A DNA stretch of 64,000 nucleotides, taken from the NCBI RefSeq assembly GCF_023501975.1, contig NZ_JAMFLH010000011.1, forward strand, positions 1 to 64,000. The letters are read 5' to 3'. Positions 12,472 to 22,096 of the stretch are shown piece by piece. The position numbers were made by a program, and so were the translations under genes. Below the pieces are notes generated by a model, which worked only from the letters and a program-made list of their open reading frames with translations, was not told the DNA's origin and made no database searches. The first letter of the stretch is position 1. Every line of letters starts with the position of its first letter. This DNA comes from Altererythrobacter sp. KTW20L. Lineage in GTDB: Bacteria; Pseudomonadota; Alphaproteobacteria; Sphingomonadales; Sphingomonadaceae.

Positions 12472-12840
12472 ATGATCCAGATGCAATCCAATCTCGACGT
12501 CGCGGACAACAGCGGCGCCAAGCGCGTCCAGTGCATCAAGGTACTGGGTGGCTCGAAGCGCCGGACCGCGTCTGTCGGCGATGTGATCGTGGTTTCCGTG
12601 AAGGAAGCCCAGCCGCGCGCCCGCGTGAAGAAGGGTGACGTTCACCGTGCGGTGATCGTGCGTACCCGCAAGGACGTGCGCCGCGCCGATGGCAGCGTGA
12701 TCCGCTTCGACAGCAATGCTGCCGTGCTGGTCAACAAGAACGAGGAGCCGATCGGCACCCGTATCTTCGGGCCGGTGGTGCGCGAACTGCGTTCCAAGGG
12801 CTTCATGAAGATCATCAGCCTTGCTCCGGAGGTGCTGTAA
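12472..12840 (+). CDS. rplN: 50S ribosomal protein L14
   Basis: L14 forms an inter-subunit bridge. The 122 residues are the exact family length, beginning [27 protein letters not shown] precedes the start. The stop TAA shares a base with the rplX start. Confidence 0.98.
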   Translation: MIQMQSNLDVADNSGAKRVQCIKVLGGSKRRTASVGDVIVVSVKEAQPRARVKKGDVHRAVIVRTRKDVRRADGSVIRFDSNAAVLVNKNEEPIGTRIFGPVVRELRSKGFMKIISLAPEVL

Positions 12841-13160
12841 TGGCCGCTTCAAAGATCAAGAAGGGCGATAGTGTCGTCGTGCTTTCGGGCAAGGACAAGG
12901 GTCGTACCGGCACCGTGTCCAAGGTTCTCCCGAAGGACGGCAAGATCGTGGTGGAAGGCGTGAATGTCGCTGCCCGTCACCGCAAGCCGAGCCAGGCTAA
13001 TCCGCAGGGCGGCATTGATCGTGCCCCCGCTCCGATGGCGATCTCCAAGGTTGCCATTGCCGATCCCAAGGACGGCAAGCCGACCCGCGTCCGCTTCGAA
13101 GAGCGTGATGGCAAGAAGGTCCGGGTTGCCGTCAAGTCCGGGGAGACTATCAGTGGCTGA
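12840..13160 (+). CDS. rplX: 50S ribosomal protein L24
   Basis: L24 is an assembly initiator protein with a KOW motif, seen here as [15 protein letters not shown]. The 106 residues are full length. It overlaps rplN by one base at its start and rplE by eight bases at its end. Confidence 0.98.
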   Translation: MAASKIKKGDSVVVLSGKDKGRTGTVSKVLPKDGKIVVEGVNVAARHRKPSQANPQGGIDRAPAPMAISKVAIADPKDGKPTRVRFEERDGKKVRVAVKSGETISG

Positions 13161-13740
13161 TGCAACTTACACGCCGCGCATGAAGGCGCAGTACAACGAG
13201 CGTATCGTTGCGGCGATGACCGAGAAGTTCGGTTACAAGAACGCGCTCGAAGTGCCCAAGCTGACGAAGATCGTCATCAACATGGGTGTCGGTGAGGCGA
13301 GCCAGGACAAGAAGAAGGTCCAGACCGCCGCCGAGGAAATGGCACTGATTGCTGGCCAGAAGCCGGTCATTACGATTGCCAAGAAGTCGATCGCGCAGTT
13401 CAAGCTGCGTGAAGGCATGCCGATCGGTTGCAAGGTGACCTTGCGCCGTGACCGCATGTTCGAGTTCCTCGACCGCCTGGTGACGATCGCCATGCCGCGC
13501 ATCCGCGACTTTCGGGGGCTGAATCCGAAGAGCTTCGACGGCAATGGCAACTATGCCATGGGCCTGAAGGAGCAGATCATCTTCCCCGAGATCAGCTACG
13601 ACAAGATCGAAAAGGTGCGGGGCATGGATATCATTGTCACCACCACCGCCAAGACCGACGAGGAAGCGCGCGAGCTGCTGCGCCTGTTCGGTTTCCCGTT
13701 CCCGGCTGAAGAAGCCGCTGAAGAAAAGGCTGCCGCATAA
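13153..13740 (+). CDS. rplE: 50S ribosomal protein L5
   Basis: L5 binds 5S rRNA and contacts P-site tRNA. The protein is 195 residues. The GTG at 13153 is chosen because it gives the N-terminus [16 protein letters not shown] and overlaps the end of rplX, with GGGGAG just upstream. Family blocks VINMGVGEA and [17 protein letters not shown] are intact. The C-terminus carries an Ala/Glu-rich tail. Confidence 0.97.
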   Translation: MADATYTPRMKAQYNERIVAAMTEKFGYKNALEVPKLTKIVINMGVGEASQDKKKVQTAAEEMALIAGQKPVITIAKKSIAQFKLREGMPIGCKVTLRRDRMFEFLDRLVTIAMPRIRDFRGLNPKSFDGNGNYAMGLKEQIIFPEISYDKIEKVRGMDIIVTTTAKTDEEARELLRLFGFPFPAEEAAEEKAAA

Positions 13741-13764
13741 GCGGCCGAGGAGAGCTTAAGTCCA

Positions 13765-14070
13765 ATGGCGAAACTGAGTTCCATCAACAAGAATGAGCGT
13801 CGCAAGAAGCTCGTCAAGAAGTACGCGGCAAAGTACGCGAAGCTTAAGGCCGTTGCCGACGACAAGTCGCTCGACGAGACCGAGCGCCTGATCGCTCGCC
13901 TGAAGCTGGCGGAAATCCCGCGCAACGGGAATCCCACCCGCGTGCGCAACCGCTGTGCCACCACCGGCCGCCCGCGCGGCTATTACCGCAAGTTCGGCCT
14001 TTGTCGCATCGAACTCCGCGATCTTGCCAACCATGGCATGATCCCGGGCGTGACCAAGTCGAGCTGGTGA
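13765..14070 (+). CDS. rpsN: 30S ribosomal protein S14
   Basis: S14 is needed for assembly of the 30S head. The 101-residue long form has no CxxC zinc motifs, so it is the zinc-independent type. Conserved segments are [19 protein letters not shown] and the SSW C-terminus. It lies 24 bases after rplE and 11 before rpsH. Confidence 0.98.
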   Translation: MAKLSSINKNERRKKLVKKYAAKYAKLKAVADDKSLDETERLIARLKLAEIPRNGNPTRVRNRCATTGRPRGYYRKFGLCRIELRDLANHGMIPGVTKSSW

Positions 14071-14081
14071 GGACCTGAACG

Positions 14082-14477
14082 ATGGCTATGACCGATCCCC
14101 TGGGTGACATGCTCACCCGCATCCGCAACGGCCAGCAGGCGAAGAAGGATTCCGTCCTTTCGCCTGCCAGCAAGCTGCGTGCGAACGTTCTCGAAGTGCT
14201 CCAGCGCGAAGGCTACATCCGTGGCTATTCCGAGGACAATTCGGGCCAGCACAAGGCGCTGCGGATCGAACTGAAGTATTTCGAAGGCGAGCCGGCGATC
14301 AAGTTCGTCGCCCGCGTCTCCAAGCCTGGCCGCCGCGTCTATTCGGGTTCGAAGGAACTGCCGACGATCCGCAATGGCCTTGGCATCTCGATCGTCTCGA
14401 CGCCGCGCGGCGTGCTTTCCGATGCGGAAGCCCGCCAGCAGAACGTCGGTGGCGAAGTGCTGGCGGAGGTGTTCTGA
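14082..14477 (+). CDS. rpsH: 30S ribosomal protein S8
   Basis: S8 organises the central domain of 16S rRNA and in Escherichia coli represses the spc operon. The 131 residues include [16 protein letters not shown] and the C-terminal [14 protein letters not shown]. Its stop overlaps the rplF start (TGATG). Confidence 0.98.
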   Translation: MAMTDPLGDMLTRIRNGQQAKKDSVLSPASKLRANVLEVLQREGYIRGYSEDNSGQHKALRIELKYFEGEPAIKFVARVSKPGRRVYSGSKELPTIRNGLGISIVSTPRGVLSDAEARQQNVGGEVLAEVF

Positions 14478-15010
14478 TGAGCCGCATCGGCAAGAAGGCT
14501 GTAGCGATCCCCAACGGGGTTTCTGCCAGCATCGATAACGGCACGCTCAGCGTTAAGGGGCCGAAGGGCACCCTGACGCTCGGCCTGTCGGACCTGATCG
14601 ACTACAAGGTGGAAGGCGAGGAAATCGTCGTGAAGCCGGCCAACGACACCAAGCAGGCGCGTGCCTACTGGGGCATGCAGCGCACGCTGGTGGCCAACCT
14701 GGTGGAAGGCGTTTCCAACGGCTTCACCAAGGTGCTGGACATCAAGGGCGTCGGCTATCGTGCATCGACACAGGGCAGCAAGATCAAGTTGCAGCTCGGG
14801 TTCAGCCACGATGTCGATCTCGACGTGCCGGAAGGCCTGGAGGTGAAGACCCCGGACCAGACCACGATCGAGATCAGCGGGATCGACAAGCAGAAGGTCG
14901 GGCAGTTCGCTGCCGAGATTCGCGAATGGCGCAAGCCCGAGCCCTACAAGGGCAAGGGTGTGGCCTATCGCGGCGAGTATATCTTCCGCAAGGAAGGGAA
15001 GAAGAAGTAA
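14477..15010 (+). CDS. rplF: 50S ribosomal protein L6
   Basis: L6 lies near the factor-binding site of the 50S subunit. The 177 residues show the two related domains and the C-terminal [16 protein letters not shown] signature. It is coupled to rpsH by a one-base overlap; rplR begins one base after the stop. Confidence 0.98.
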   Translation: MSRIGKKAVAIPNGVSASIDNGTLSVKGPKGTLTLGLSDLIDYKVEGEEIVVKPANDTKQARAYWGMQRTLVANLVEGVSNGFTKVLDIKGVGYRASTQGSKIKLQLGFSHDVDLDVPEGLEVKTPDQTTIEISGIDKQKVGQFAAEIREWRKPEPYKGKGVAYRGEYIFRKEGKKK

Positions 15011-15011
15011 G

Positions 15012-15356
15012 ATGGCAAAGCTCTCTCTCTTTGAACGTCGCCGTCGCCGCGTTCGTACCGCGCTCCGCGCTCGCGCTGGTGGCAAGCCCCGCTTGTCGGT
15101 GCACCGCACCGGTCGGCACATCTATGCGCAGATCATCGATGACAAGGATGGCCGCACCGTAGCCGCTGCGTCCACCCTGGGTGACAAGACCTCGGGTGCC
15201 AATGTCGATGCCGCTGCCAAGGTGGGCAAGGACATCGCCGCTGCCGCCACCAAGGCTGGCGTGACCACAGTCGTGTTCGATCGCGGCGGGTTCCTGTTCC
15301 ATGGCCGCGTCAAGGCGCTGGCCGATGCCGCCCGCGAAGGCGGGCTGGAGTTCTGA
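15012..15356 (+). CDS. rplR: 50S ribosomal protein L18
   Basis: L18 binds 5S rRNA with L5. The 114 residues start [19 protein letters not shown] and end with the [22 protein letters not shown] block. The start is one base after rplF, and the stop overlaps the rpsE start. Confidence 0.98.
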   Translation: MAKLSLFERRRRRVRTALRARAGGKPRLSVHRTGRHIYAQIIDDKDGRTVAAASTLGDKTSGANVDAAAKVGKDIAAAATKAGVTTVVFDRGGFLFHGRVKALADAAREGGLEF

Positions 15357-16174
15357 TGATGGCTGACGAAAACACAAACCCCGAAAACGCGACCCCGGGC
15401 AGCATTGCACCGGAAAGCACTGGTTCGGCCGGCAACTTCCCCGCCAGCAGCGAAACCCAGGGCAGCGATGCTCCTGCGGTGGAGGCGACGACTGCTCCCG
15501 AGCAGTCGCGTGGCCGTGGTGGCCGTGGTCGTGGCGGCAACGATCGCGGCGGCCCCGGTGGCGGTGGTGATCGCAACCGTGGTGGCGGTCGTGGCCGTGA
15601 CGATCGTGGCGGCCGTGGCGGCCGTGACGATGACGGTGGCGAAGAACTGATCGAAAAGCTGGTCCACATCAACCGCGTGTCCAAGACGGTGAAGGGCGGC
15701 AAGCGCTTCGGTTTCGCCGCGCTGGTCGTGGTGGGTGACGGCAAGGGCCGCGTCGGCTTCGGCCACGGCAAGGCCCGCGAAGTGCCGGAAGCGATCAACA
15801 AGGCCACTTCGGCGGCCAAGAAGAAGATGATCCGCGTTCCGCTCAAGGAAGGCCGCACGCTCCACCATGACGGCAAGGGCCACTTCGGCGCCGGACTGGT
15901 TAACGTGCGTTCGGCTCCTCCGGGCACCGGCATCATCGCCGGCGGTCCGATGCGCGCCGTGTTCGAAAGCCTTGGCGTTGCCGACGTGGTGACCAAGTCG
16001 ATCGGCACGTCGAACCCCTACAACATGATCCGCGCCACCTTCGAGGCACTGGGCGAGCAGACTTCGCCGAAGTCGGTCGCACAGCGTCGCGGCAAGAAGG
16101 TTGCCGACCTGCTGGGTCGTGGCGGCGCGAGCGCAGTGGAGGCCGAGGCCGCCGCTGAAGCGATTGCGGAGTAA
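15356..16174 (+). CDS. rpsE: 30S ribosomal protein S5 with RG-rich N-terminal extension
   Basis: S5 helps form the mRNA entry channel and influences decoding accuracy. The conserved fold runs from about residue 95 ([15 protein letters not shown]) to 250. In front lies a long extension: residues 1-50 are low-complexity and acidic, and 51-90 are an Arg/Gly/Asp tract with repeated RGG units. A 20-residue Ala/Glu tail ends the protein, giving 272 residues against 166 in Escherichia coli. ATG codons at 15356 and 15359 are both possible; the first overlaps the rplR stop. Confidence 0.98.
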   Translation: MMADENTNPENATPGSIAPESTGSAGNFPASSETQGSDAPAVEATTAPEQSRGRGGRGRGGNDRGGPGGGGDRNRGGGRGRDDRGGRGGRDDDGGEELIEKLVHINRVSKTVKGGKRFGFAALVVVGDGKGRVGFGHGKAREVPEAINKATSAAKKKMIRVPLKEGRTLHHDGKGHFGAGLVNVRSAPPGTGIIAGGPMRAVFESLGVADVVTKSIGTSNPYNMIRATFEALGEQTSPKSVAQRRGKKVADLLGRGGASAVEAEAAAEAIAE

Positions 16175-16179
16175 CGACA

Positions 16180-16356
16180 ATGGGCAAGATCAAGATCAAG
16201 CAGATCGGTTCGCCGATCCGTCGCCCCAAGGTCCAGCGCCAGATGCTGATCGGCCTGGGCCTGAACAAGATGAACAAGGTGGTCGAACTGGAAGACACCC
16301 CCGAAGTGCGCGGTGCGCTGCGCAAGCTGCCGCATATGGTGGCGATCGTCGACTGA
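16180..16356 (+). CDS. rpmD: 50S ribosomal protein L30
   Basis: A 58-residue frame begins [16 protein letters not shown] and ends MVAIVD, the full L30 family pattern with its [13 protein letters not shown] core. L30 is a small 50S protein present in many but not all bacteria. It starts five bases after rpsE and is followed about 100 bases later by rplO. Confidence 0.97.
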   Translation: MGKIKIKQIGSPIRRPKVQRQMLIGLGLNKMNKVVELEDTPEVRGALRKLPHMVAIVD

Positions 16357-16460
16357 CAGCCGCGGCTGCAAGGCTATTGGGCAATTGACTTATGGTGGCC
16401 CGGGCTAGTACCGGGCCACTTCACATTTTGGCGCGAACAAAGCGAAAGCGAGTGCAACAC

Positions 16461-16988
16461 ATGAAACTCAACGACATCCGTGACAACGAAGGCGCCCGCA
16501 AGGAGCGCATGCGCGTCGGCCGTGGCATCGGCTCGGGCAAGGGCAAGACCGCCGGCCGCGGCATGAAGGGCCAGAAGAGCCGTTCGGGCGTGGCCATCAA
16601 GGGCTTCGAAGGTGGCCAGATGCCGCTCCACATGCGCCTGCCGAAGCGCGGCTTCAACAACCCGTTCGGCAAGGACTTTGCCGAGGTCAACCTGGGCATG
16701 GTGCAGAAGCTGGTCGATGCCGGCAAGCTGGATGCCAAGGCCGTGATCGACCATGCGGCGCTCCAGGCGGCCGGGGTGGCTCGCGGCGGCAAGGATGGCG
16801 TGCGCCTGCTGGGCAAGGGTGAATTCTCGGCCAAGCTGACCTTCAAGGTCGATGGCGTTTCGGCCGGTGCCCGCGCTGCGGTGGAAAAGGCCGGCGGTTC
16901 AGTCGAACTGCCCGCAGCTCAGCCGAGCGAGCACGAAAAGAAGACGGCCCGCCGCGAAGTGAACAAGGCGGCGTCCAAGAAGAAGTAG
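16461..16988 (+). CDS. rplO: 50S ribosomal protein L15
   Basis: L15 is a late-assembly 50S protein. The start at 16461 gives [22 protein letters not shown], followed by the glycine/arginine-rich [15 protein letters not shown] segment. At 175 residues it carries a basic C-terminal tail ([16 protein letters not shown]) longer than the Escherichia coli protein. It precedes secY by 140 bases. Confidence 0.98.
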   Translation: MKLNDIRDNEGARKERMRVGRGIGSGKGKTAGRGMKGQKSRSGVAIKGFEGGQMPLHMRLPKRGFNNPFGKDFAEVNLGMVQKLVDAGKLDAKAVIDHAALQAAGVARGGKDGVRLLGKGEFSAKLTFKVDGVSAGARAAVEKAGGSVELPAAQPSEHEKKTARREVNKAASKKK

Positions 16989-17128
16989 GTTTGTGGTATT
17001 TGGGGGACGGGTGCATTTTTTGCCCTGCGCCGGGTTCGACATTCGGCCCGGCGCACCCTACATGACCGTGATTGCCGGACCTCCGGCGTCCCGACACCCG
17101 GGATCGATATCAGGGCGAAACTAGACCA

Positions 17129-18493
17129 ATGGCATCACGCGCCGACAACATCGCCAGCTCGCTGAGCTTTTCCAACTTCGGCAAGGCTACCGAGCTGCGC
17201 CAGCGTATCTGGTTCACCATCGGTGCGCTGATCGTGTTCCGCTTCCTCAGCTTCATCCCGCTGCCGGGCGTGAATCCGTTGATCCTGGAAACGCTCTACG
17301 ACCAGACGCGCGGCGGCATCCTCGACCTGTTCAACACCTTCTCGGGTGGCTCGCTCGAACGGATGAGCCTGATTGCCATGGGGGTGATGCCCTACATCAC
17401 CGCCTCGATCGTCATCCAGCTGGCTGCCTCGCTTCATCCCACGCTGATGGCGATCAAGAAGGAAGGCGAGGCCGGACGCAAGAAGCTCAACCAGTACACC
17501 CGCTATGGCACCGTGCTGCTGTGCGCGATCCAGGGCTGGTTCCTGGCCTCGGGGCTTGAGGCCTATGGCGCGCAAAGTGGCCTGCAGGCGGTTGTTGCAC
17601 CGGGCCTGATGTTCAAGGTGGGCGCGGTGATCAGCCTGATCGGCGGCACCATGTTCCTGTTGTGGCTGGGTGAGCAGATCACCAGTCGCGGCATTGGCAA
17701 TGGCGTCTCGCTGATCATCATGGCGGGCATCGTGGCCCAGTTCCCCACGTTCACCGGCAACCTGTTCAGCGGCTATTCGGAAGGCTCGATCGGCAACGGC
17801 ACGGTGATCGGCGTTATTGCCATGGTCATCATCCTGATCCTGGTCATCTGCTTCATGGAGCGAGCCCAGCGGCGCCTGCTGATCCAGTATCCCAAGCGCG
17901 CCACGCAGGGCGGGGGCATGCAGGCCGACCGCTCGCACCTGCCGCTGAAGTTGAACACCGCCGGCGTGATCCCGCCGATCTTTGCCAGCTCGCTGCTGCT
18001 GCTGCCGCTGACCATAGCCCAGTTCGCTGGCAATTCGGTCACCACGGATAGCACGTTCTACAGCGTGATCCAGACGCTGAACCAGTATCTCGCGCCGGGG
18101 CAGGTGATCTATCTGTCGCTCTATGCCATCGGCATCATCTTCTTCTGCTTCTTCTACACCGCCGTGGTGTTCAATCCGGAAGATACGGCGGAGAACCTGA
18201 AGAAGAATGGCGGGTTCATTCCCGGCATCCGTCCGGGAAAGCGCACTGCCGACTATCTCGACTATGTGCTCACCCGCATCACCGTGGTCGGCGCGATTTA
18301 CCTCACACTGGTCTGTGTCCTGCCGGAATACCTGCTGCGCAACACCGGCTTCACCCTGTTCCTCGGCGGCACCAGCCTGCTGATCGTGGTGAACGTGACG
18401 ATCGATACGATCAGCCAGATCCAGGGCCACTTGCTCGCGCACCAGTATGGCGACCTGATAAAGAAGGCCAAGCTGAAGGGCCGCATGCGCTAA
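17129..18493 (+). CDS. secY: Protein translocase channel subunit SecY
   Basis: SecY is the ten-helix pore of the Sec translocon in the inner membrane. The 454 residues have the family signatures GVNPLILE, the MGVMPYITASIVIQL helix and GIGNGVSLIIMAGIV, and the C-terminal PGKRTADYLDYVLTRIT loop. The start at 17129 gives MASRADNIASSLSF. It follows rplO in the spc cluster and precedes adk by 49 bases. Confidence 0.98.
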   Translation: MASRADNIASSLSFSNFGKATELRQRIWFTIGALIVFRFLSFIPLPGVNPLILETLYDQTRGGILDLFNTFSGGSLERMSLIAMGVMPYITASIVIQLAASLHPTLMAIKKEGEAGRKKLNQYTRYGTVLLCAIQGWFLASGLEAYGAQSGLQAVVAPGLMFKVGAVISLIGGTMFLLWLGEQITSRGIGNGVSLIIMAGIVAQFPTFTGNLFSGYSEGSIGNGTVIGVIAMVIILILVICFMERAQRRLLIQYPKRATQGGGMQADRSHLPLKLNTAGVIPPIFASSLLLLPLTIAQFAGNSVTTDSTFYSVIQTLNQYLAPGQVIYLSLYAIGIIFFCFFYTAVVFNPEDTAENLKKNGGFIPGIRPGKRTADYLDYVLTRITVVGAIYLTLVCVLPEYLLRNTGFTLFLGGTSLLIVVNVTIDTISQIQGHLLAHQYGDLIKKAKLKGRMR

Positions 18494-18542
18494 CAGGCGC
18501 GGGCGGTCCGGCTTGCGGACCTGCCCAAGGGGGAGAAGAACA

Positions 18543-19199
18543 ATGGCGATGAACATCATTCTTCTCGGGCCGCCCGGTGCGGGCAAGGGCACCCAGTCGG
18601 GCCTGCTTGTAGACAAGTACGGCATGCGCCAGCTGTCCACCGGCGACATGCTGCGCGCTGCCGTCAAGGCGCAGACGCCGGTCGGCCAGCGCGCCAAGGC
18701 CGTGATGGAGGCAGGCCAGCTCGTCTCGGACGAGATCGTGTCCGACCTTATCGACGCCGAGCTGGCCGCCATGCCCCCTGAAACCGGGGCGATTTTCGAC
18801 GGCTATCCTCGCACGGAGGCCCAGGCAGTTTCGCTGGACGGGCTGCTCGCCAAGCATGGCCGCCAGCTCGACCATGTGATCGAATTGAGCGTGAACGAGG
18901 ATGCGCTGGTCGAGCGCATCACCGGCCGCTTCACCTGCGCCAATTGCGGCGAGGGCTATCACGACCAGTTCAAACTGCCCAAGGTCGACGGCGAGTGCGA
19001 TCGCTGCGGCAGCACCGAATTCAAGCGCCGGCCTGACGACAACGAGGACACCGTGCGCACCCGCATGGCCGAATACCGCGCCAAGACCGCGCCGATCCTG
19101 CCCTATTACGACGCGCGCGACCTGGTTGCCCGCGTCGATGGCATGGCGGAAATCGGCCTGGTGACCCGGGCCATCGACAAGGTCATGCAGTCCGATTGA
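18543..19199 (+). CDS. adk: Adenylate kinase, zinc-binding LID type
   Basis: Adenylate kinase interconverts ATP plus AMP and two ADP. The P-loop GPPGAGKGTQ lies at the N-terminus and DGYPRT in the middle. The LID carries CANCGEGYHDQF and CDRCGSTEF, four cysteines in the zinc-binding pattern known from Gram-positive enzymes. The 218-residue start at 18543 follows AAGGGGGAG. Its place between secY and rpsM is usual for many alphaproteobacteria; infA and rpmJ are not found here. Confidence 0.97.
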   Translation: MAMNIILLGPPGAGKGTQSGLLVDKYGMRQLSTGDMLRAAVKAQTPVGQRAKAVMEAGQLVSDEIVSDLIDAELAAMPPETGAIFDGYPRTEAQAVSLDGLLAKHGRQLDHVIELSVNEDALVERITGRFTCANCGEGYHDQFKLPKVDGECDRCGSTEFKRRPDDNEDTVRTRMAEYRAKTAPILPYYDARDLVARVDGMAEIGLVTRAIDKVMQSD

Positions 19200-19526
19200 C
19201 TATCGCGCAGGGCCGATCGACAGCGGGCGATACGGTAACTTTTGACCTGAGCGCCGGAAAGGGTTAAAGACCATTCCATAAGAAGTCGCCCGCCAGAGCC
19301 AGGGATTTTTCCCGCGGCTCTTCTGCGTGCTTGACGATGGGACCGAATCACCTTACGGCCCCCTAACTCGTTCAATCGGAAACCGGTCCGGCAGGCGGCA
19401 GCCATCCAAGCGCGCCATCCGGGCTTCTTGTCGTTCTGGCATCGGTTACCGGTTTTGCGTGTTTGAACCTATCGCTATGAGATGGGGGCCGCCTTCAGGC
19501 TTGCCCCTGTGGAGCAGGAGAAACAA
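19200..19526 (+). other. Intergenic region between adk and rpsM with a hairpin
   Basis: No gene is seen in these 327 bases. AGAGCC (19295-19300) pairs with GGCTCT (19316-19321) around an inner GGGA/TCCC stem, which looks like a terminator or attenuator without a long T tract. TTGACG at 19331 might be a -35 for an alpha-operon promoter, but no convincing -10 follows. Confidence 0.5.
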
Positions 19527-19895
19527 GTGGCTCGTATTGCCGGGGTAAATATCCCCACCAACAAGCGCGTTATCGTGGCGCTGACCTACATTCACGGTAT
19601 CGGCCCGACCACGGCCAAGAAGATCGCCGACAAGCTCGGCATCGATCCCAGCCGACGCGTGCAGGACCTGTCCGACGCCGAAGTTCTGCAGATCCGTGAA
19701 GCCATCGACGCCGATTACACCGTGGAAGGCGATCTTCGTCGCGATACCGCGATGAACATCAAGCGCCTGATGGACCTGGCCTGCTATCGCGGCCTGCGTC
19801 ACCGCAAGGGCCTGCCCGTTCGCGGCCAGCGCACCCACACCAACGCCCGTACCCGCAAGGGTAAGGCCAAGCCGATTGCCGGCAAGAAGAAGTAA
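19527..19895 (+). CDS. rpsM: 30S ribosomal protein S13
   Basis: S13 contacts P-site tRNA and the 50S subunit. The GTG at 19527 gives [15 protein letters not shown], the family N-terminus, with GGAGCAGGAG directly upstream. The 122 residues end with the basic [14 protein letters not shown] tail. First gene of the alpha cluster. Confidence 0.98.
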   Translation: MARIAGVNIPTNKRVIVALTYIHGIGPTTAKKIADKLGIDPSRRVQDLSDAEVLQIREAIDADYTVEGDLRRDTAMNIKRLMDLACYRGLRHRKGLPVRGQRTHTNARTRKGKAKPIAGKKK

Positions 19896-19941
19896 GCTTT
19901 TTCGCTTTTCCCTTCTCGCTGACTTTTAAGGAATACGAACC

Positions 19942-20331
19942 ATGGCACGCGAACCCGGCCGCATCAGGCGCCGCGACAAGAAGAACATTTCAAGTGGTGT
20001 TGCGCACGTCAACGCCAGCTTCAACAACACCATGATCACCATCACCGACGCCCAGGGCAATGCAATTTCCTGGTCCAGCGCGGGTGCGATGGGTTTCAAG
20101 GGTAGCCGCAAGTCCACTCCCTATGCCGCCCAGGTGGCTGCGGACGACGCTGGCAAGAAGGCCGCCGAACACGGCGTCCGGACCATCGAAGTCGAGATCA
20201 AGGGCCCGGGTTCGGGTCGTGAAAGCGCGCTGCGGGCTTTGGCCGCAGTGGGTTTCACAATCACTTCGATCCGCGACGTCACGCCGATTCCGCACAACGG
20301 TGTGCGGCCATCAAAGCGCCGCCGCGTCTGA
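19942..20331 (+). CDS. rpsK: 30S ribosomal protein S11
   Basis: S11 forms part of the 30S platform at the mRNA exit. The 129 residues contain [32 protein letters not shown] and the [14 protein letters not shown]-terminus. It lies between rpsM and rpoA; rpsD, which follows rpsK in enterobacteria, is absent. Confidence 0.98.
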   Translation: MAREPGRIRRRDKKNISSGVAHVNASFNNTMITITDAQGNAISWSSAGAMGFKGSRKSTPYAAQVAADDAGKKAAEHGVRTIEVEIKGPGSGRESALRALAAVGFTITSIRDVTPIPHNGVRPSKRRRV

Positions 20332-20343
20332 TCGAAGTCTTTC

Positions 20344-20421
20344 GCGAAACCGGTAGAGAGCTCGCCGGTTTCGCAACAAGTCATTTGCATCGGCCGCGGC
20401 GCTTCAAGCGTCCCGCGGCCG
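20344..20421 (+). promoter_or_regulatory. Two hairpins in the rpsK-rpoA gap
   Basis: GCGAAACCGG (20344-20353) pairs perfectly with CCGGTTTCGC (20365-20374). CGGCCGCGG (20391-20399) pairs with CCGCGGCCG (20413-20421) around an inner CGCTT/AAGCG stem. No T tract follows either, so these are more likely mRNA processing, stability or regulatory structures than terminators. They sit in the leader of rpoA. Confidence 0.6.
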
Positions 20422-20453
20422 TTGCCGCCAAAACAAACCTTTAGGGGAAGTCC

Positions 20454-21509
20454 ATGTCCGTCAACATCAAGAACTGGCAGGAACTCAAGAAGCCCAACAG
20501 CCTCGAAATCAAGGAAGGCGGCGACAAGAAGCGCAAGGCCACCTTCGTGGCTGAACCGCTCGAGCGTGGCTATGGCCTGACGCTCGGCAACTCGCTGCGC
20601 CGCGTGCTGCTGTCCAGCCTGCAGGGTGCCGCCATCACCTCGATCAAGATCGAAAACGTACTGCACGAATTCTCCAGCCTCGCCGGTGTGCGCGAGGATG
20701 TGACCGACATCGTGCTCAACGTGAAGCAGATCGCTCTCAAGATGGAAGGCGAGGGCCCCAAGCGCCTGCAGCTTTCGGCTACCGGCCCGGCCGATGTGAA
20801 GGCCGGCGACATTGCCGTGACCGGCGATATCGAGGTGCTGAACCCCGACCTGCTGATCTGCCACCTGGACGAGGGCGCGACCCTCAACATGGAACTGACC
20901 GCCGATACCGGCAAGGGCTACGTTCCCGCCGTGTCGAACCGTCCGGTCGATGCGCCGATCGGCCTGATCCCGGTGGATTCGCTGTACTCGCCGATCAAGC
21001 AGGTCAGTTACAAGGTCGAGAACGCCCGCGTCGGTCAGGAACTGGACTTCGACAAGCTGAGCCTGACGGTCGAGACCGATGGCACGGTGACCCCGGAAGA
21101 TGCCGTTGCCTATGCCGCGCGCATCCTGCAGGACCAGCTGACCCTGTTCGTCCACTTTGACGACGGCATCCCGCAGCCGGTCGGCACGATGATCGGCCTT
21201 GCCGCCGAGCCGCAGGAATCGGACACTAACCAGCTCAACCGCTACCTCCTCAAGAAGGTGGACGAACTGGAACTGTCGGTGCGTTCGGCCAACTGCCTCA
21301 AGAACGACAACATCATCTATATTGGCGACCTGGTCCAGAAGACCGAAGCCGAGATGCTGCGCACTCCGAACTTCGGCCGCAAGTCGCTCAACGAGATCAA
21401 GGAAGTGCTGTCCAGCATGGGTCTGCGCCTCGGCATGGACATCCCCGGATGGCCGCCGGAAAACATCGAGGAAATGGCCAAGAAGCTCGAGCAAGAGCTG
21501 CTGGGTTAA
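20454..21509 (+). CDS. rpoA: RNA polymerase alpha subunit
   Basis: Alpha dimerises to start RNA polymerase assembly and its C-terminal domain binds UP elements and activators. The 351 residues contain the N-terminal domain with [22 protein letters not shown] and [13 protein letters not shown]-like segments, and the C-terminal domain near residues 255-340 ([28 protein letters not shown]). AGGGGAAG precedes the start. Confidence 0.99.
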   Translation: MSVNIKNWQELKKPNSLEIKEGGDKKRKATFVAEPLERGYGLTLGNSLRRVLLSSLQGAAITSIKIENVLHEFSSLAGVREDVTDIVLNVKQIALKMEGEGPKRLQLSATGPADVKAGDIAVTGDIEVLNPDLLICHLDEGATLNMELTADTGKGYVPAVSNRPVDAPIGLIPVDSLYSPIKQVSYKVENARVGQELDFDKLSLTVETDGTVTPEDAVAYAARILQDQLTLFVHFDDGIPQPVGTMIGLAAEPQESDTNQLNRYLLKKVDELELSVRSANCLKNDNIIYIGDLVQKTEAEMLRTPNFGRKSLNEIKEVLSSMGLRLGMDIPGWPPENIEEMAKKLEQELLG

Positions 21510-21595
21510 TCCATAATCGGGGCATGGGCCGGACCCCTTCTTCCGGCCTGCACCGGGCTACCTCGTACGGGCCCCTTTCGAACGGAGTATAGAAT

Positions 21596-22015
21596 ATGCG
21601 TCACGGACATTCAGGCCGCAAACTGAGCCGCAAGTCGGGCCACCGCACGGCCATGTTTCGCAACATGGCTGCTGCGCTGATCAAGCACGAGCAGATCACC
21701 ACGACCACGGCCAAGGCCAAGGAACTGCGCCCCTATGTCGAAAAGCTGATCACGCTGGCCAAGCGTGGCGGCCTGTCGAACCGTCGCCTGGCCCACTCCC
21801 GGATGCTGGACGATGCGCAGCTGACCAAGCTGTTCGACGTGCTGGCCTCGCGTTATGCGGATCGTGAAGGTGGCTACACCCGCATCATCAAGGCCGGCTA
21901 CCGCGCATCGGACGCTGCCCCCATCGCGGTGATCGAACTGGTCGATCGCGACGAGAGCGCCAAGGGCCAGGATTCGGGCCCGGTCATGACTGCGGACGAT
22001 TACGAAGACGCATAA
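21596..22015 (+). CDS. rplQ: 50S ribosomal protein L17
   Basis: L17 is a 50S assembly protein. The 139 residues begin [23 protein letters not shown] and hold [15 protein letters not shown]. The C-terminus has a short acidic tail after the core. It closes the superoperon and is followed by a strong terminator. Confidence 0.98.
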   Translation: MRHGHSGRKLSRKSGHRTAMFRNMAAALIKHEQITTTTAKAKELRPYVEKLITLAKRGGLSNRRLAHSRMLDDAQLTKLFDVLASRYADREGGYTRIIKAGYRASDAAPIAVIELVDRDESAKGQDSGPVMTADDYEDA

Positions 22016-22039
22016 GCTCCGGTTAATCCGGAACTTTCC

Positions 22040-22079
22040 AAAGGGCGGTTGCAATTGTAACGATTGCAACCGCCCTTTT
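22040..22079 (+). terminator. Strong intrinsic terminator after rplQ
   Basis: A 16-bp perfect stem joins 22040-22055 (AAAGGGCGGTTGCAAT) and 22063-22078 around a seven-base loop, ending in TTTT. It lies 25 bases after the rplQ stop and only 18 bases before the next start codon, so the following gene must use a promoter overlapping this hairpin or depend on read-through. Confidence 0.9.
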
Positions 22080-22096
22080 GCGATTCCGGAGCCCCG

